Origin: Alicyclobacillus sp. SP_1
Lineage (GTDB): Bacteria; Bacillota; Bacilli; Alicyclobacillales; Alicyclobacillaceae
DNA: 64,000 bases
Direction of reading: 5' to 3'
Assembly: GCF_024706985.1 (NCBI RefSeq)
Contig: NZ_JAMCCX010000061.1
Coordinates: 107,182 to 171,181 of the forward strand
Below, one piece after another: positions 24,710 through 32,885 of this stretch; within the stretch, counting starts at the first letter, position 1, and every line of letters starts with the position of its first letter. The notes under the pieces were generated by a model that was not told the origin of the DNA, made no database searches, and saw nothing but the letters and a program-made list of their open reading frames with translations. A program made the translations under genes and the position numbers.

Positions 24710-25446
24710 GGCAGTGGTTCGTAAGCGGGCACGCAGAGATCTTCGGAAGCACTGGATTGCGCTGCCCGAAACCACTCCGAGTATCGGTGGCGGTGAGATT
24801 GACTGACGCTGTCGGCTCGGAGTACGCGATGGTAGAGTGCGGTCGGGAGCATAGCAATTTGGTAGTGGCGGAGCAGTCGTGCAGTCATGGTCACATCTTC
24901 AAAGAGAGGCTTGGCCGACGGGGGTTCTCCTGGCCAATGCCAGCCTCCCAGGCAGCGAATGGCTGAGATGCGAAAACAGCGCGGCATGGGCACGCGAGCA
25001 AAGTCTTCATCCAAGTGAATGGGCGTGTGCTCATGGACTCCGCGATAATTGAGATGTCCGCGGCGAGACAGTCGCCAGAGGTGGTAGCGCGAGGTCAGCA
25101 ATCCTACCTCCTCATGAAGGTCGCTTCCGGCTTGGCGAAATTCTTCGACCGCATTCTCTGCCAGCCAGTCGTCCCCATCCAATTCCAAAAAATAGTCACC
25201 TCGGGCTAGTTCCGCCGCGCGTTGGAGTGCGAACGCCTTGCCCACATTCGTCGACCACCGTTCGACTCGAATTCTCGGTTCCTTCAGTTGGTCGACGAGG
25301 TTTGATGTGCCGTCGGTCGATCCGTCATCGACCACCACACACTCCCAATTTTCGTCGGTTTGGCGCACAAGGGAAGTCAATGCTGTTTGTATGCGAGAAG
25401 CCTCGTTGTGCACACAAAGAGCGATGGTCACCGTTGTCTTCGCCAT
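24688..25446 (-). CDS. family 2 glycosyltransferase
   Basis: A GT-A enzyme of about 250 residues: VTIALCVHNEASRIQTALTS, VVVDDGSTDGT, LELDGDDWLAE (DxD) and PLFEDVTMTARLLRHY (catalytic acid). The start is ambiguous: 25446, 25458 or 25491 are in frame, and none has well-spaced Shine-Dalgarno sequence. The gene begins 26-71 bases after the PAS kinase stop on the same strand, so the two are probably co-transcribed. It converges on the Sm-like genes with a 22-base overlap. Confidence 0.85.
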   Translation of the reverse strand: MAKTTVTIALCVHNEASRIQTALTSLVRQTDENWECVVVDDGSTDGTSNLVDQLKEPRIRVERWSTNVGKAFALQRAAELARGDYFLELDGDDWLAENAVEEFRQAGSDLHEEVGLLTSRYHLWRLSRRGHLNYRGVHEHTPIHLDEDFARVPMPRCFRISAIRCLGGWHWPGEPPSAKPLFEDVTMTARLLRHYQIAMLPTALYHRVLRADSVSQSHRHRYSEWFRAAQSSASEDLCVPAYEPLPYAGMRT

Positions 25447-25516
25447 GGTTCGCGACATCTCCCGCTCTTCAGGACATCTGTGTCTCGCCATCCTCCCCGC
25501 TCTCCACAGGGATGAG

Positions 25517-27025
25517 TTATTCTACGCTTCGCGGGCCTGGACTGTGCTGCCGTCGCGGCAGCGTCAGGGTGACTACCGTACCTTTATTCAGTTCGCTCGC
25601 CACGGTCAAGTCACCTCCGTGACTTTGAATGATTTTCTTGCTCACCATCAGTCCCAGACCAGTTCCTTTGTCCTTCGTGGTGAAAAATGGGGTACCCAGC
25701 TTGTTCAAATGCTCCGCTGGAATACCTTGCCCGGTATCTGCAATGCGTACCGATACGTGCTCTGTGTGGGAAGTGTCTATCGACAGCCGCACTTGGTACC
25801 CAGACGCGGAAGCTTCTATGGCATTCTTGACCACATTGATGAGTACTTGCTGCAACTGCGAAGGGTCGCATTCTACGTGGACCTGCTGGTCGCATTCCTG
25901 CAACACGACGGAGACATCTCTCATCATGGATTGCGGCTGCAGCAGTTCTACGACTTTGCTCAAGTGCTCGTATAGGTCAATCGTTTGAAACTGCACAGGA
26001 TGTGGACGTGCGAGCACGAGTAGTTCACTCGTGACCGCCTCAATGCGCGTCAACTCGCTCTGCATGATGTCCATGTAATGGTCTTCAAAATGACCTTTCG
26101 CCATAAAATTCAGGAATCCTTTTAACGAGGTCAGTGGATTGCGAATCTCGTGAGCGATGCCTGCCGCCAATTGTCCGACCAGGGCCAGCTTTTCACTTTG
26201 CATCAAGGCTTCCTGAACGCGCTTGTTGTCCGTCATGTCCTGAATGGTGCCGACAATCCGTTTGTGTTTTCCTTCGCTCATCGTCTGGCGCCTGGCGTGA
26301 ATGTGCCGTATTTCTCCACTCGGACGAACAATGCGACACTCTACGTCGTACGGCTGGCCGTGCAACAGGTCGATCATCTGTTGCTCCATTGGCTCGCGGT
26401 CATCGGGATGTATATGATCTAAAATTTTTATAATCGGCAGATATCCAGTGTAGGGAAGCCCAAAAATCCGGAAGATCTCCTCTGAACAAATGGCGATCTG
26501 TGTTCGCGGATTCAGTTCCCAACTGCCCAGATGGGCGATTTGTTGCGCATAGACGAGGATTTTTTGCGTTGTCTGTAGCAGTTCTTCGGTGTCTTGTTCT
26601 TTTGAACAGTCTTTCATGACTAAATAGCAGCCAATAACGCCACTTTGCGAACAGAGAGGCGAGATAGACACGGTCGCTTTGAATTTACTCCCGGACTTGT
26701 GACGGACAAAAGTCGACACGGTGGTCGTCTTTTGTCCGTCCATCACGTCCTCAATCGCCTTCCAGACATTGCGTAAATTCTCTGGGGCAATGAAGCTAAA
26801 GCAATGCGTGCCTATGAGTTCCTGCTGTGTTCGCCCGGTCAACGTGCACAGTGCAGGATTGGTACGAATGAGCAGACCTGTGGAATCGATGGAACAGATG
26901 CCGTCAGGGTTTTGCTCAATCAACAATTTGATGAAATGTTCATCTCGGTAGTTCCAGGTGTCATCGGCCAACGAAATCACGCGTCCTCGCCATTGTGTCA
27001 TATCTGAGCTTGTCTTGTGTGGCAT
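25517..27025 (-). CDS. PAS-domain sensor histidine kinase, sporulation-kinase type
   Basis: This protein (about 500 residues) has two PAS domains (about 35-145 and 160-270), HisKA with the phospho-acceptor His in GIAHEIRNPLTSLKGF, and HATPase_c with NVVKNAIEA, DTGQGIP and GTGLGLMVSKKI. There is no membrane span. The H-box wording is that of the Kin sporulation kinases, which phosphorylate Spo0F or Spo0A, and there is no adjacent response regulator on its strand, consistent with an orphan kinase. ATG 27025 is chosen; ATG 27001 or TTG 27112 are possible, but the latter lies in an A/T-rich stretch likely to be promoter. Confidence 0.85.
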   Translation of the reverse strand: MPHKTSSDMTQWRGRVISLADDTWNYRDEHFIKLLIEQNPDGICSIDSTGLLIRTNPALCTLTGRTQQELIGTHCFSFIAPENLRNVWKAIEDVMDGQKTTTVSTFVRHKSGSKFKATVSISPLCSQSGVIGCYLVMKDCSKEQDTEELLQTTQKILVYAQQIAHLGSWELNPRTQIAICSEEIFRIFGLPYTGYLPIIKILDHIHPDDREPMEQQMIDLLHGQPYDVECRIVRPSGEIRHIHARRQTMSEGKHKRIVGTIQDMTDNKRVQEALMQSEKLALVGQLAAGIAHEIRNPLTSLKGFLNFMAKGHFEDHYMDIMQSELTRIEAVTSELLVLARPHPVQFQTIDLYEHLSKVVELLQPQSMMRDVSVVLQECDQQVHVECDPSQLQQVLINVVKNAIEASASGYQVRLSIDTSHTEHVSVRIADTGQGIPAEHLNKLGTPFFTTKDKGTGLGLMVSKKIIQSHGGDLTVASELNKGTVVTLTLPRRQHSPGPRSVE

Positions 27026-27225
27026 GGTCTTTGCTGAAATTTGTCGTATCTTGGCGGATTGTCCAAAGTTAATTATAAGTAAATATTGAAATATGTCATC
27101 TCTACTGTGCAACTTTGATAAAATATAGACAATGAATCACCTGCGCTATTAAAAATATTGCCTTGGAAGTGAAAATTTTTTTTAGATTGAGCTGATACTT
27201 TAATTGGAACAGCGAGGGAAGATGG

Positions 27226-27486
27226 GTGAGTTGGTTGCGGGGAATTCAGAACTTTCAGGCCCGAAACTGGATGACTCATGGGTTTGGGTTGCTCGGCCTG
27301 ATGTGCTTTATCTTGGCCTTACGCGGGGCGAGCCTTTCTCATGTCAAGTCGTTGGTCCTGCTGTCCATTCTTCTAGTCGCTCTGGAGTACTTCACGATAA
27401 ATTTTGGTCGAGTCCATTATTCGTTGGCCTTTCCCCTCTTGTTTGGGTTCTTTCTGGTTTTTGGTTTTCAAGTGACTGTCGTATGC
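27226..27486 (+). pseudogene. 5' fragment of a membrane histidine kinase gene cut by a transposon
   Basis: From GTG 27226 the frame encodes 87 residues with three hydrophobic spans (GLLGLMCFILAL, LVLLSILLVALEYF, LAFPLLFGFFLVFGF). It is then interrupted at 27486 by the transposon terminal repeat. Joining codon 27484-27486 to 30677 keeps the same frame and continues with another hydrophobic span (DVLFLLAVQLV) and then the kinase at 30698-32245. The intact protein would have had about 609 residues. Confidence 0.85.
27481..27486. repeat. target-site duplication, left copy
   Basis: GTATGC directly abuts the left terminal inverted repeat; an identical copy abuts the right one at 30671-30676. Confidence 0.9.
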
Positions 27487-27513
27487 TGTAGCCGCTCACA
27501 CTGTTTGTCGGTG
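27487..27513 (+). repeat. transposon left terminal inverted repeat
   Basis: Starts TGTAGCCGCTCACAC and ends TTTGTCGGTG; it differs from the right repeat at one position (C versus T at base 7). Confidence 0.92.
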
Positions 27514-27589
27514 ATTGGTTCACCGCCAGTGGCGGAGCGGCTGTAACGTCAATCTGCCATGGTACGGGTTGTTCGTCCGTCAATCAATG

Positions 27590-28408
27590 TTAAGCTGTCC
27601 CGCGTTGCCACTCTTGGTCTGTGAGAACCCTCTGAGCGTGCCCCTCATCAATCGCTTCGCTGTCTCGAGCCGCCGCATCATACAACGCCTGTGTACACAT
27701 TTGGTTTACCACACGCGGGGTACCTCGGCTGGCAGTGTAAATCATCTGGATGGCTCCATCCGTGAAAACGGGTATGTTGGTCCCAGTTTGCTTCATTTGG
27801 TGTCGAATGTACTGAGCTGTTTCCTCTCGAGTCATGCCTGTCAAGTGGTAGGCCATGTCAATCCGCTGAGAAATGGCCTCATATTTCTTCAAGCGTAGGT
27901 TTCTCCGAATCTCCGGTTGTCCAACTAGAATCAGCGGAAACGGAGAGGTTGAGTCCATGTGCTGGTTGCGCACGAATCGAAGCTCCTGAATCATTTCCTC
28001 AGCCATGTCTTGCGCTTCATCAATCACCACAACCCACCGTCGCCCAGACGGTTCGCCTTGGCTTTGGAGGCGGTCACTCCACAACTTTCTTGCCTTGCTT
28101 AATCCAAACGGCATCGTTTCACCGAGATGGCTCAGTAATTCACCGTAGAAGTCTTTGGGTTTCAGTCCCAACTGGCACAGGTAAATCGGCAAGTATTTCA
28201 TTTCATCCAGTCCAGTGATGAGCCTGCGAATGAGCGTCGTTTTGCCACTGCCTACCTCACCAGTCAGCAGCCCAAAGGCCTGGTTTTCCACAACGTACAT
28301 GAGACGAGCGATCGCTTCCCGGTGTGCTGCAGAATCATAGAGTGCTTCGCCCGTGGCATCCCGTCGGAACGGGATGGACTGCCAATTCCATCGCTCCATT
28401 GGTGTCAT
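27590..28408 (-). CDS. transposition ATPase, ExeA/TniB-like AAA protein
   Basis: This 272-residue P-loop ATPase has Walker A GEVGSGKTT (about residue 48), Walker B WVVVIDEAQDM and a sensor region ILVGQPEIRRNL, and ends with a helical lid (GTPRVVNQMCTQALYDAA). Such ATPases select and activate the target for a partner DDE transposase. Its start overlaps the transposase stop by four bases (ATGA). Confidence 0.9.
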   Translation of the reverse strand: MTPMERWNWQSIPFRRDATGEALYDSAAHREAIARLMYVVENQAFGLLTGEVGSGKTTLIRRLITGLDEMKYLPIYLCQLGLKPKDFYGELLSHLGETMPFGLSKARKLWSDRLQSQGEPSGRRWVVVIDEAQDMAEEMIQELRFVRNQHMDSTSPFPLILVGQPEIRRNLRLKKYEAISQRIDMAYHLTGMTREETAQYIRHQMKQTGTNIPVFTDGAIQMIYTASRGTPRVVNQMCTQALYDAAARDSEAIDEGHAQRVLTDQEWQRGTA

Positions 28409-29775
28409 TGTACGTCACCACTTTCGGCAAAACTGAGTCCTTCAGCCTTGGCCTTTTGTTTCTGCTTGAGCGCTTCAAACATTGAGATTCCTGGTGCCGG
28501 TGGTGCACTAGTCTCTGTCTCATGTTGTACCCGGCGGTCATAGCGACGGGTGAGATCTACGGGCGTGGCATCCGCGTACCGTGTCTCGCTGTACCAGACC
28601 TGTATTGTGGTAAGGTCAAATGGATCATAACGCAGCTGTATCTTCTTGTTGGCCAGCTCGTCGTCCACCTGAAACAGATTCCCCTGAAGCGAAACGCATC
28701 CTGCCTTATCGGCTTTTCGCTCCTCCTGCCAGTAGAAGATTTCATGCAACTCTTGTTCGGATATTCTCCGTGGCCTGCGTGCGGTTTGTGTGGCCCGTTG
28801 CTTAGGAGACATTCCAGTGCTGCCATGCTTGCGTTCATGGTAATAACCGTTGACCCAGGTCTGGAAGGCATCGTTTAGGTCGTCCAAAGTCTCTATATAG
28901 CCTGAATCAATGGCTTGGTACGCTTCAGGAACAAAACTCGTGTCAATGAAACGAAATAGCCTCTCAATTTTCCCACGTCCAGCCGGTCGACGAACGGTAC
29001 TGTGGGACAGATGAATCCCCACACGGCCACAAATACGTTTCAGGTGGTCAGAGGCAAAAACAGCACCATTGTCCACATACAGCTGCTCGGGAAGACCGTG
29101 GCGTAGGATTGCCTTCTTGAGACTGTCCTCCATCCGAGGCATCTTCTCATCCCAGTAGAACTGTCCGTGGACAATCAAGCGGCTATGATCATCCAAAATT
29201 GCGAATAGAATCGCCTTTTTCCGTTTACCAAGGTTGTCTGGGTCGGGTAAGTATAGCGTGTGCTGAAAATCCGCCTGCCACATCACGTGCACGTCCTCGG
29301 CTTCAAATCGGCGAAATGTCCCTTTGTTCTGTGGTGTAATCAATAACTCTCGGCGACTCAGTCCGGCCTGACGAAGATGCCTAGCCAGCGTGCTCACCGC
29401 AACAGTTTCGGGTTCAGCCACACCTTCCGCTTCGAGCAGCAGGATGATCTGCTCAACGCTACGTTCTGGGCGCTCAGCCCGTAGTTCTGCAGCCCTCAAA
29501 AAGACTGTTTCGGGTAAACGCATGTTGCCCGTGTCATGACGTACCTTGGGTATTAATGCCTCGTAGCCACCCTTTCGGTACTGTGCGAGATAACGCTCCA
29601 GACTTCGTACACTTACACGCCGGCTTGTGCTGCCAGGAATATCGTACTCCCGTGAGCTCACCTCACGCAGAAATGCCCCAAGCTCTCCTGGCGTCAGCGG
29701 TGTCTGCCGACTCACCACGGGAGCGATAAGGCTGTACCGAAAGCTGGCGATTTGTTCTCTTGACCCCTGTGTCAT
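28405..29775 (-). CDS. DDE transposase, Mu/TniA-type
   Basis: This 456-residue protein has N-terminal helix-turn-helix domains (about 1-150, including RSLERYLAQYRKGGYEAL) and an rve integrase core (about 160-330). The catalytic acids are Asp in VMWQADFQHTLYL, Asp in LYVDNGAVFASD, and Glu in GRGKIERLF, with 35 residues between the last two (DD35E). A C-terminal Mu-type beta domain follows. It is expected to cut and join the element ends together with the ATPase encoded next. Confidence 0.93.
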   Translation of the reverse strand: MTQGSREQIASFRYSLIAPVVSRQTPLTPGELGAFLREVSSREYDIPGSTSRRVSVRSLERYLAQYRKGGYEALIPKVRHDTGNMRLPETVFLRAAELRAERPERSVEQIILLLEAEGVAEPETVAVSTLARHLRQAGLSRRELLITPQNKGTFRRFEAEDVHVMWQADFQHTLYLPDPDNLGKRKKAILFAILDDHSRLIVHGQFYWDEKMPRMEDSLKKAILRHGLPEQLYVDNGAVFASDHLKRICGRVGIHLSHSTVRRPAGRGKIERLFRFIDTSFVPEAYQAIDSGYIETLDDLNDAFQTWVNGYYHERKHGSTGMSPKQRATQTARRPRRISEQELHEIFYWQEERKADKAGCVSLQGNLFQVDDELANKKIQLRYDPFDLTTIQVWYSETRYADATPVDLTRRYDRRVQHETETSAPPAPGISMFEALKQKQKAKAEGLSFAESGDVQ

Positions 29776-29858
29776 CGGGCTCCTCCTCTTTTTTGGGCTA
29801 TGAACCCATTTTCATAGGAATCGGGGGAAGGCTCCATAGACACATTTTGTGGGGAATT

Positions 29859-30449
29859 TCAGTTTGCAAAATGTTCGCTTGAGTGACGTAGACGGAATAG
29901 ACCCTGAAATAGTCCAACGCTCACTCCCATTGGCAAGGATTCGCGCCAGATGTGTTTCCAAAGCGCGATCGGCTTCGCAGGACGGTCTCTTCCACGCGGT
30001 ATCTCCAAGGTGGGTTTGGCGACGAGGACACACTGCCAGAATCCGGACTCCATCGAATCCATCCACGCCTTCCACCGTTTATACCATCGCCAAACGGTTT
30101 TGGAGGAAACAGGCCCAGAGGGGTAGGGGACAGCTTCTCCCGCCTGCTCCAACGATTTCCCATTTTCATGTTCAAGCAATACATCTTCTTGCAGATCCCA
30201 TATACAGCGCTGGTAACGCCCAATGAAAGGTGGATATACGGTGACGGTTTTACCGCAGGCTTCACACCTGAACCGGAACAAGGTAATGTGGTATCTATGC
30301 TGGCCACAGCATACATCCCGTTCGAACCGGTCGTGCTTGCTTAAGGGATGCGGCCTCCCACAACCTGTACACGCCTGTGGACGTATTTTTGATAGATCCG
30401 GATGCTCACAAAACTCCAGGTAGGAATGGACATTTGGGAACAGTTCCAT
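29859..30449 (-). CDS. DUF6431 zinc-finger/HTH protein of the transposon
   Basis: This 196-residue protein has a zinc-binding N-terminal part with CTGCGR, a CC pair and RCEACGK, followed by FIGRYQRC and a helix-turn-helix-like KSLEQAGEAVPYPSGPVSSKTVWRW. This matches the DUF6431 family, found beside transposases of this kind. It may bind the element ends or regulate transposition (inference). The ribosome site before the ATG is weak. Confidence 0.75.
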   Translation of the reverse strand: MELFPNVHSYLEFCEHPDLSKIRPQACTGCGRPHPLSKHDRFERDVCCGQHRYHITLFRFRCEACGKTVTVYPPFIGRYQRCIWDLQEDVLLEHENGKSLEQAGEAVPYPSGPVSSKTVWRWYKRWKAWMDSMESGFWQCVLVAKPTLEIPRGRDRPAKPIALWKHIWRESLPMGVSVGLFQGLFRLRHSSEHFAN

Positions 30450-30495
30450 GTATTATGTAGGCATATTAAGGCGTGCGTAAGCACGACCTTGTGGG

Positions 30496-30540
30496 AAGAA
30501 GAGAGACTAGGCGGCAAACCTTGAGGTCTCTCTTCTTTTA
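30496..30540 (+). terminator. terminator-like hairpin inside the transposon right end
   Basis: AAGAAGAGAGAC (30496-30507) pairs perfectly with GTCTCTCTTCTT (30526-30537), then TTTTA. It would stop plus-strand transcription running out of the element before the outward promoter. Confidence 0.7.
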
Positions 30541-30598
30541 TGCCGTAACCCTCCCGCATATGGTTGTCGTTTCAACTATGATCTGCATACGACAATCA

Positions 30599-30628
30599 TT
30601 GACAAAATCCTTCGTCAAAACGGATAAT
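30599..30628 (+). promoter_or_regulatory. outward-facing promoter in transposon right end
   Basis: TTGACA (30599-30604), an 18-base spacer and GATAAT (30623-30628) form a near-consensus sigma-A promoter pointing out of the element, with a start near 30635. It is placed to transcribe the kinase remnant and the response regulator. Confidence 0.7.
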
Positions 30629-30643
30629 AAAAAACCGCCCATC

Positions 30644-30670
30644 CACCGACAAACAGTGTGAGCAGCTACA
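30644..30670 (-). repeat. transposon right terminal inverted repeat
   Basis: Reverse complement starts TGTAGCTGCTCACAC; 26 of 27 bases match the left end. Confidence 0.92.
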
Positions 30671-30676
30671 GTATGC
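30671..30676. repeat. target-site duplication, right copy
   Basis: GTATGC, identical to 27481-27486 and in the same reading frame of the interrupted kinase gene. Confidence 0.9.
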
Positions 30677-30697
30677 GATGTCCTCTTCTTACTAGCG

Positions 30698-32245
30698 GTG
30701 CAACTGGTTCGTCGCAAACCTTATGAAACCGTTCTCTATAATGTGTCCACACGATGTATTGCCATATATCTGGCGGGGTGGTCGATGATATCAGTTCGCC
30801 AAAGCTTGATTTGGTCGAACCGTCCTTTTGAACAATTATTTGTGGAATTGCTTGTTTCTCTGGTGGTGTATTCATCGTTTTTAAACTTTGTCATTCTGGC
30901 GATTTGGAGACCTAGTGCGCGATGGACAAAGAGCCTGATGGCAAGTTTTCGCGCTATGGGTGTCGATGTCTTGATTGCCCTAATCTATGACGGGACGATG
31001 CTTTGGCTGGCGCGCAATCCGAACAACACGAGTTCCGGAAGTTTAGGGACATTCTTTTTCTTTCTCCCGTTGCCTGCAATCTCTATCGTTTCCAGTCTCA
31101 TCGTCCGTCTTATGCAAGCCAAATCCGGGCTTGAGTCCGTTTTCGCCGTCTCTCAGACGCTCAATCAGATGCAGGAACTCGATATGGTTCTAGAGCAGAT
31201 AGTCACGGCGGCTAAGCGGCTGTTTCACAGTCCATGGGGCACCATCTATCAGTGTATCGATGGCGGGAAACTAGAGGGGTTTAGAGAGGGTCGACGGGTA
31301 GTTTTGCCGCCTGGTAAAGGTTTGGTGAATGTAGCTGTCGAAGAGCAACGTTGCATAATTTCTCACGATGTCCATCGCGATGACCGTTTTTGCCCTTTAG
31401 AGGTGAATGCGGAGGTTGCTTCTCTATTTGTATCGCCCATTATTGTAGACACGCAAGTTGTCGGGGTGTTGTCACTTGGTAAGACCAATACATGGGGGTT
31501 TCATCATCAAGATGAAAGGCTCATGTCGATTTTCACTTCCCATGCTGGTGCCGCGATGAAAAATGCCTTATTTCGTCAAGAGCGCGACAGAAGATTGCTT
31601 CTAGAGGAGCGCAATCGCATGGCACGAGAGATTCATGACGGTCTCGCCCAAGATTTAGCTGCTGCCATTTTGCAGGTCGAGATGATGAAGCGGCTGGCGG
31701 ACACCCCGCTGCAGCAATCTCTTCAAAATTTACGCAACACTTTGGCCAGCATCACGACGACCGTCAGAGAGTCCATCTACTCCTTGCGCCCTCATCCGTA
31801 TGAAGAAGTAGGGCTAGTTCGCGCGTTGGAGGCTCTGATGGATGATGTGACAGTTGGTTCAAATTTGAATGTCTCTTTCTATGCGAAAATCGATCAAGAA
31901 TGTGACCCGCAAGTTGCTCGAGCAGTCTACGAAATCGTATTAGAGGGTGTGCGTAACGTCGTCAAGCACGCGCAGGCTTCCATGCTCATCGTAGAACTGA
32001 CTCAGACGGAAGAGGGCTTGTCATTGTCCATTCGAGACGACGGAGTAGGATTCGAATTTGGACAAATGGCGTTGCGCTCGGCGTCGGATAAATCATTCGG
32101 CATAGAGAATGTCCACACTATTGCTGCGTCTCTTGGAGGAACTCTTGAATTTCTCACCAAGGTTGGTCAGGGAACCACCATCTTGGCAGAATTACCGTGG
32201 ATAAAGGAGGACAACAGATATGACGATACGGTTGCTTCTCTGTGA
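30698..32245 (+). CDS. histidine kinase (GAF, HisKA_3), 5'-truncated by transposon insertion
   Basis: The remaining 515 residues have several membrane spans (to about 145), a GAF domain (about 150-300), HisKA_3 with the phospho-acceptor His in RMAREIHDGLAQDLAAA, and HATPase_c (EGVRNVVKHAQ, IRDDGVGFEFG, SFGIENV). It is a NarL/LiaS/ComP-class kinase. The frame is continuous with the 5' fragment at 27226-27486 once the element is removed. GTG 30698 has no ribosome site, and ATG 30785 is another candidate, so whether a shortened kinase is made is open. It overlaps its response regulator gene by 26 bases. Confidence 0.85.
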   Translation: MQLVRRKPYETVLYNVSTRCIAIYLAGWSMISVRQSLIWSNRPFEQLFVELLVSLVVYSSFLNFVILAIWRPSARWTKSLMASFRAMGVDVLIALIYDGTMLWLARNPNNTSSGSLGTFFFFLPLPAISIVSSLIVRLMQAKSGLESVFAVSQTLNQMQELDMVLEQIVTAAKRLFHSPWGTIYQCIDGGKLEGFREGRRVVLPPGKGLVNVAVEEQRCIISHDVHRDDRFCPLEVNAEVASLFVSPIIVDTQVVGVLSLGKTNTWGFHHQDERLMSIFTSHAGAAMKNALFRQERDRRLLLEERNRMAREIHDGLAQDLAAAILQVEMMKRLADTPLQQSLQNLRNTLASITTTVRESIYSLRPHPYEEVGLVRALEALMDDVTVGSNLNVSFYAKIDQECDPQVARAVYEIVLEGVRNVVKHAQASMLIVELTQTEEGLSLSIRDDGVGFEFGQMALRSASDKSFGIENVHTIAASLGGTLEFLTKVGQGTTILAELPWIKEDNRYDDTVASL

Positions 32246-32867
32246 CGATCACGCTATTTTACGCCAGGGACTCTCTGCTTTACTGCAGGCAGACAGCGAG
32301 CTGGAGGTGGTTGGTGAATGTGGCGATGGGCTCAGTGCGCTTGAAATGGTGCTTCGCGAGCAACCGGACGTGGTCCTCATGGACATCAATGTTCCGGGGA
32401 TGAATGGGATAGAAGTGACCCAGCGAATTACCGAACTCTGTCCGACAGTCAACGTCTTGATGTTGACGATGTATCACGAAGATGAATATTTGTTTCGCGC
32501 TATTCGCGCCGGTGCTCGGGGGTATCTCTTGAAGGATGCTCCAGTGACGCAAGTCGTTGCGGCCATTCGCGATGTGGCAGTGGGCGGAAGTACCGTTTTG
32601 CATGCTAATTTGTCGGAAAAATTTTGCGAGGCACAGAGGGCACCTGCTCCCGAACGATTGTCTCACAGAGAATTAGAAGTCTTGTCCCGTCTCATCGAAG
32701 GACTTTCGAATCGCGAGATTGCTTCCCTGCTCTATATTTCTGAAACAACCGTGAAACTTCACGTCAGCAATATTTTTCGCAAACTCAACGTCCGCAGCCG
32801 GTCGCAGGCCATTCTTTCGGCAATTCGTTTGGGATTGGTTCCAGAGTCCACAGACAACGCGCGTTAA
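32220..32867 (+). CDS. NarL/LuxR-family response regulator
   Basis: This 215-residue protein has a receiver domain (about 1-120; phospho-acceptor Asp in VVLMDINVPG, acidic pair CDDH, Lys in GYLLKDA) and a LuxR helix-turn-helix (about 150-210; LSHRELEVLSRLIEGLSNREIA and SETTVKLHVSNIFRKL). It is the partner of the transposon-split kinase. GGAGG lies upstream within the kinase 3' end. Its target genes cannot be deduced from this window. Confidence 0.93.
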   Translation: MTIRLLLCDDHAILRQGLSALLQADSELEVVGECGDGLSALEMVLREQPDVVLMDINVPGMNGIEVTQRITELCPTVNVLMLTMYHEDEYLFRAIRAGARGYLLKDAPVTQVVAAIRDVAVGGSTVLHANLSEKFCEAQRAPAPERLSHRELEVLSRLIEGLSNREIASLLYISETTVKLHVSNIFRKLNVRSRSQAILSAIRLGLVPESTDNAR

Positions 32868-32885
32868 GAAAATTGAGTGACTTTT

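Larger units (their letters stand above)
27487..30670 (-). mobile_element. 3,184-bp transposon with DDE transposase, AAA ATPase and DUF6431 genes
   Basis: The element is bounded by terminal inverted repeats of 27 bases, 26 identical (27487-27513 and 30644-30670; ends TGTAGC...GCTACA), and flanked by the 6-bp duplication GTATGC. It encodes three minus-strand genes in order: DUF6431 zinc protein, DD35E transposase, ATPase. The transposase plus ATPase pair recalls TniA/TniB, Tn7 TnsB/TnsC and Mu MupA/MupB systems. Clean ends and open frames suggest recent activity. Confidence 0.92.

Noticed and set aside
27204..27491. Alternative 95-codon frame overlapping the kinase 5' fragment
   Set aside because: The other frame gives continuous membrane spans that join in frame with the kinase beyond the transposon.
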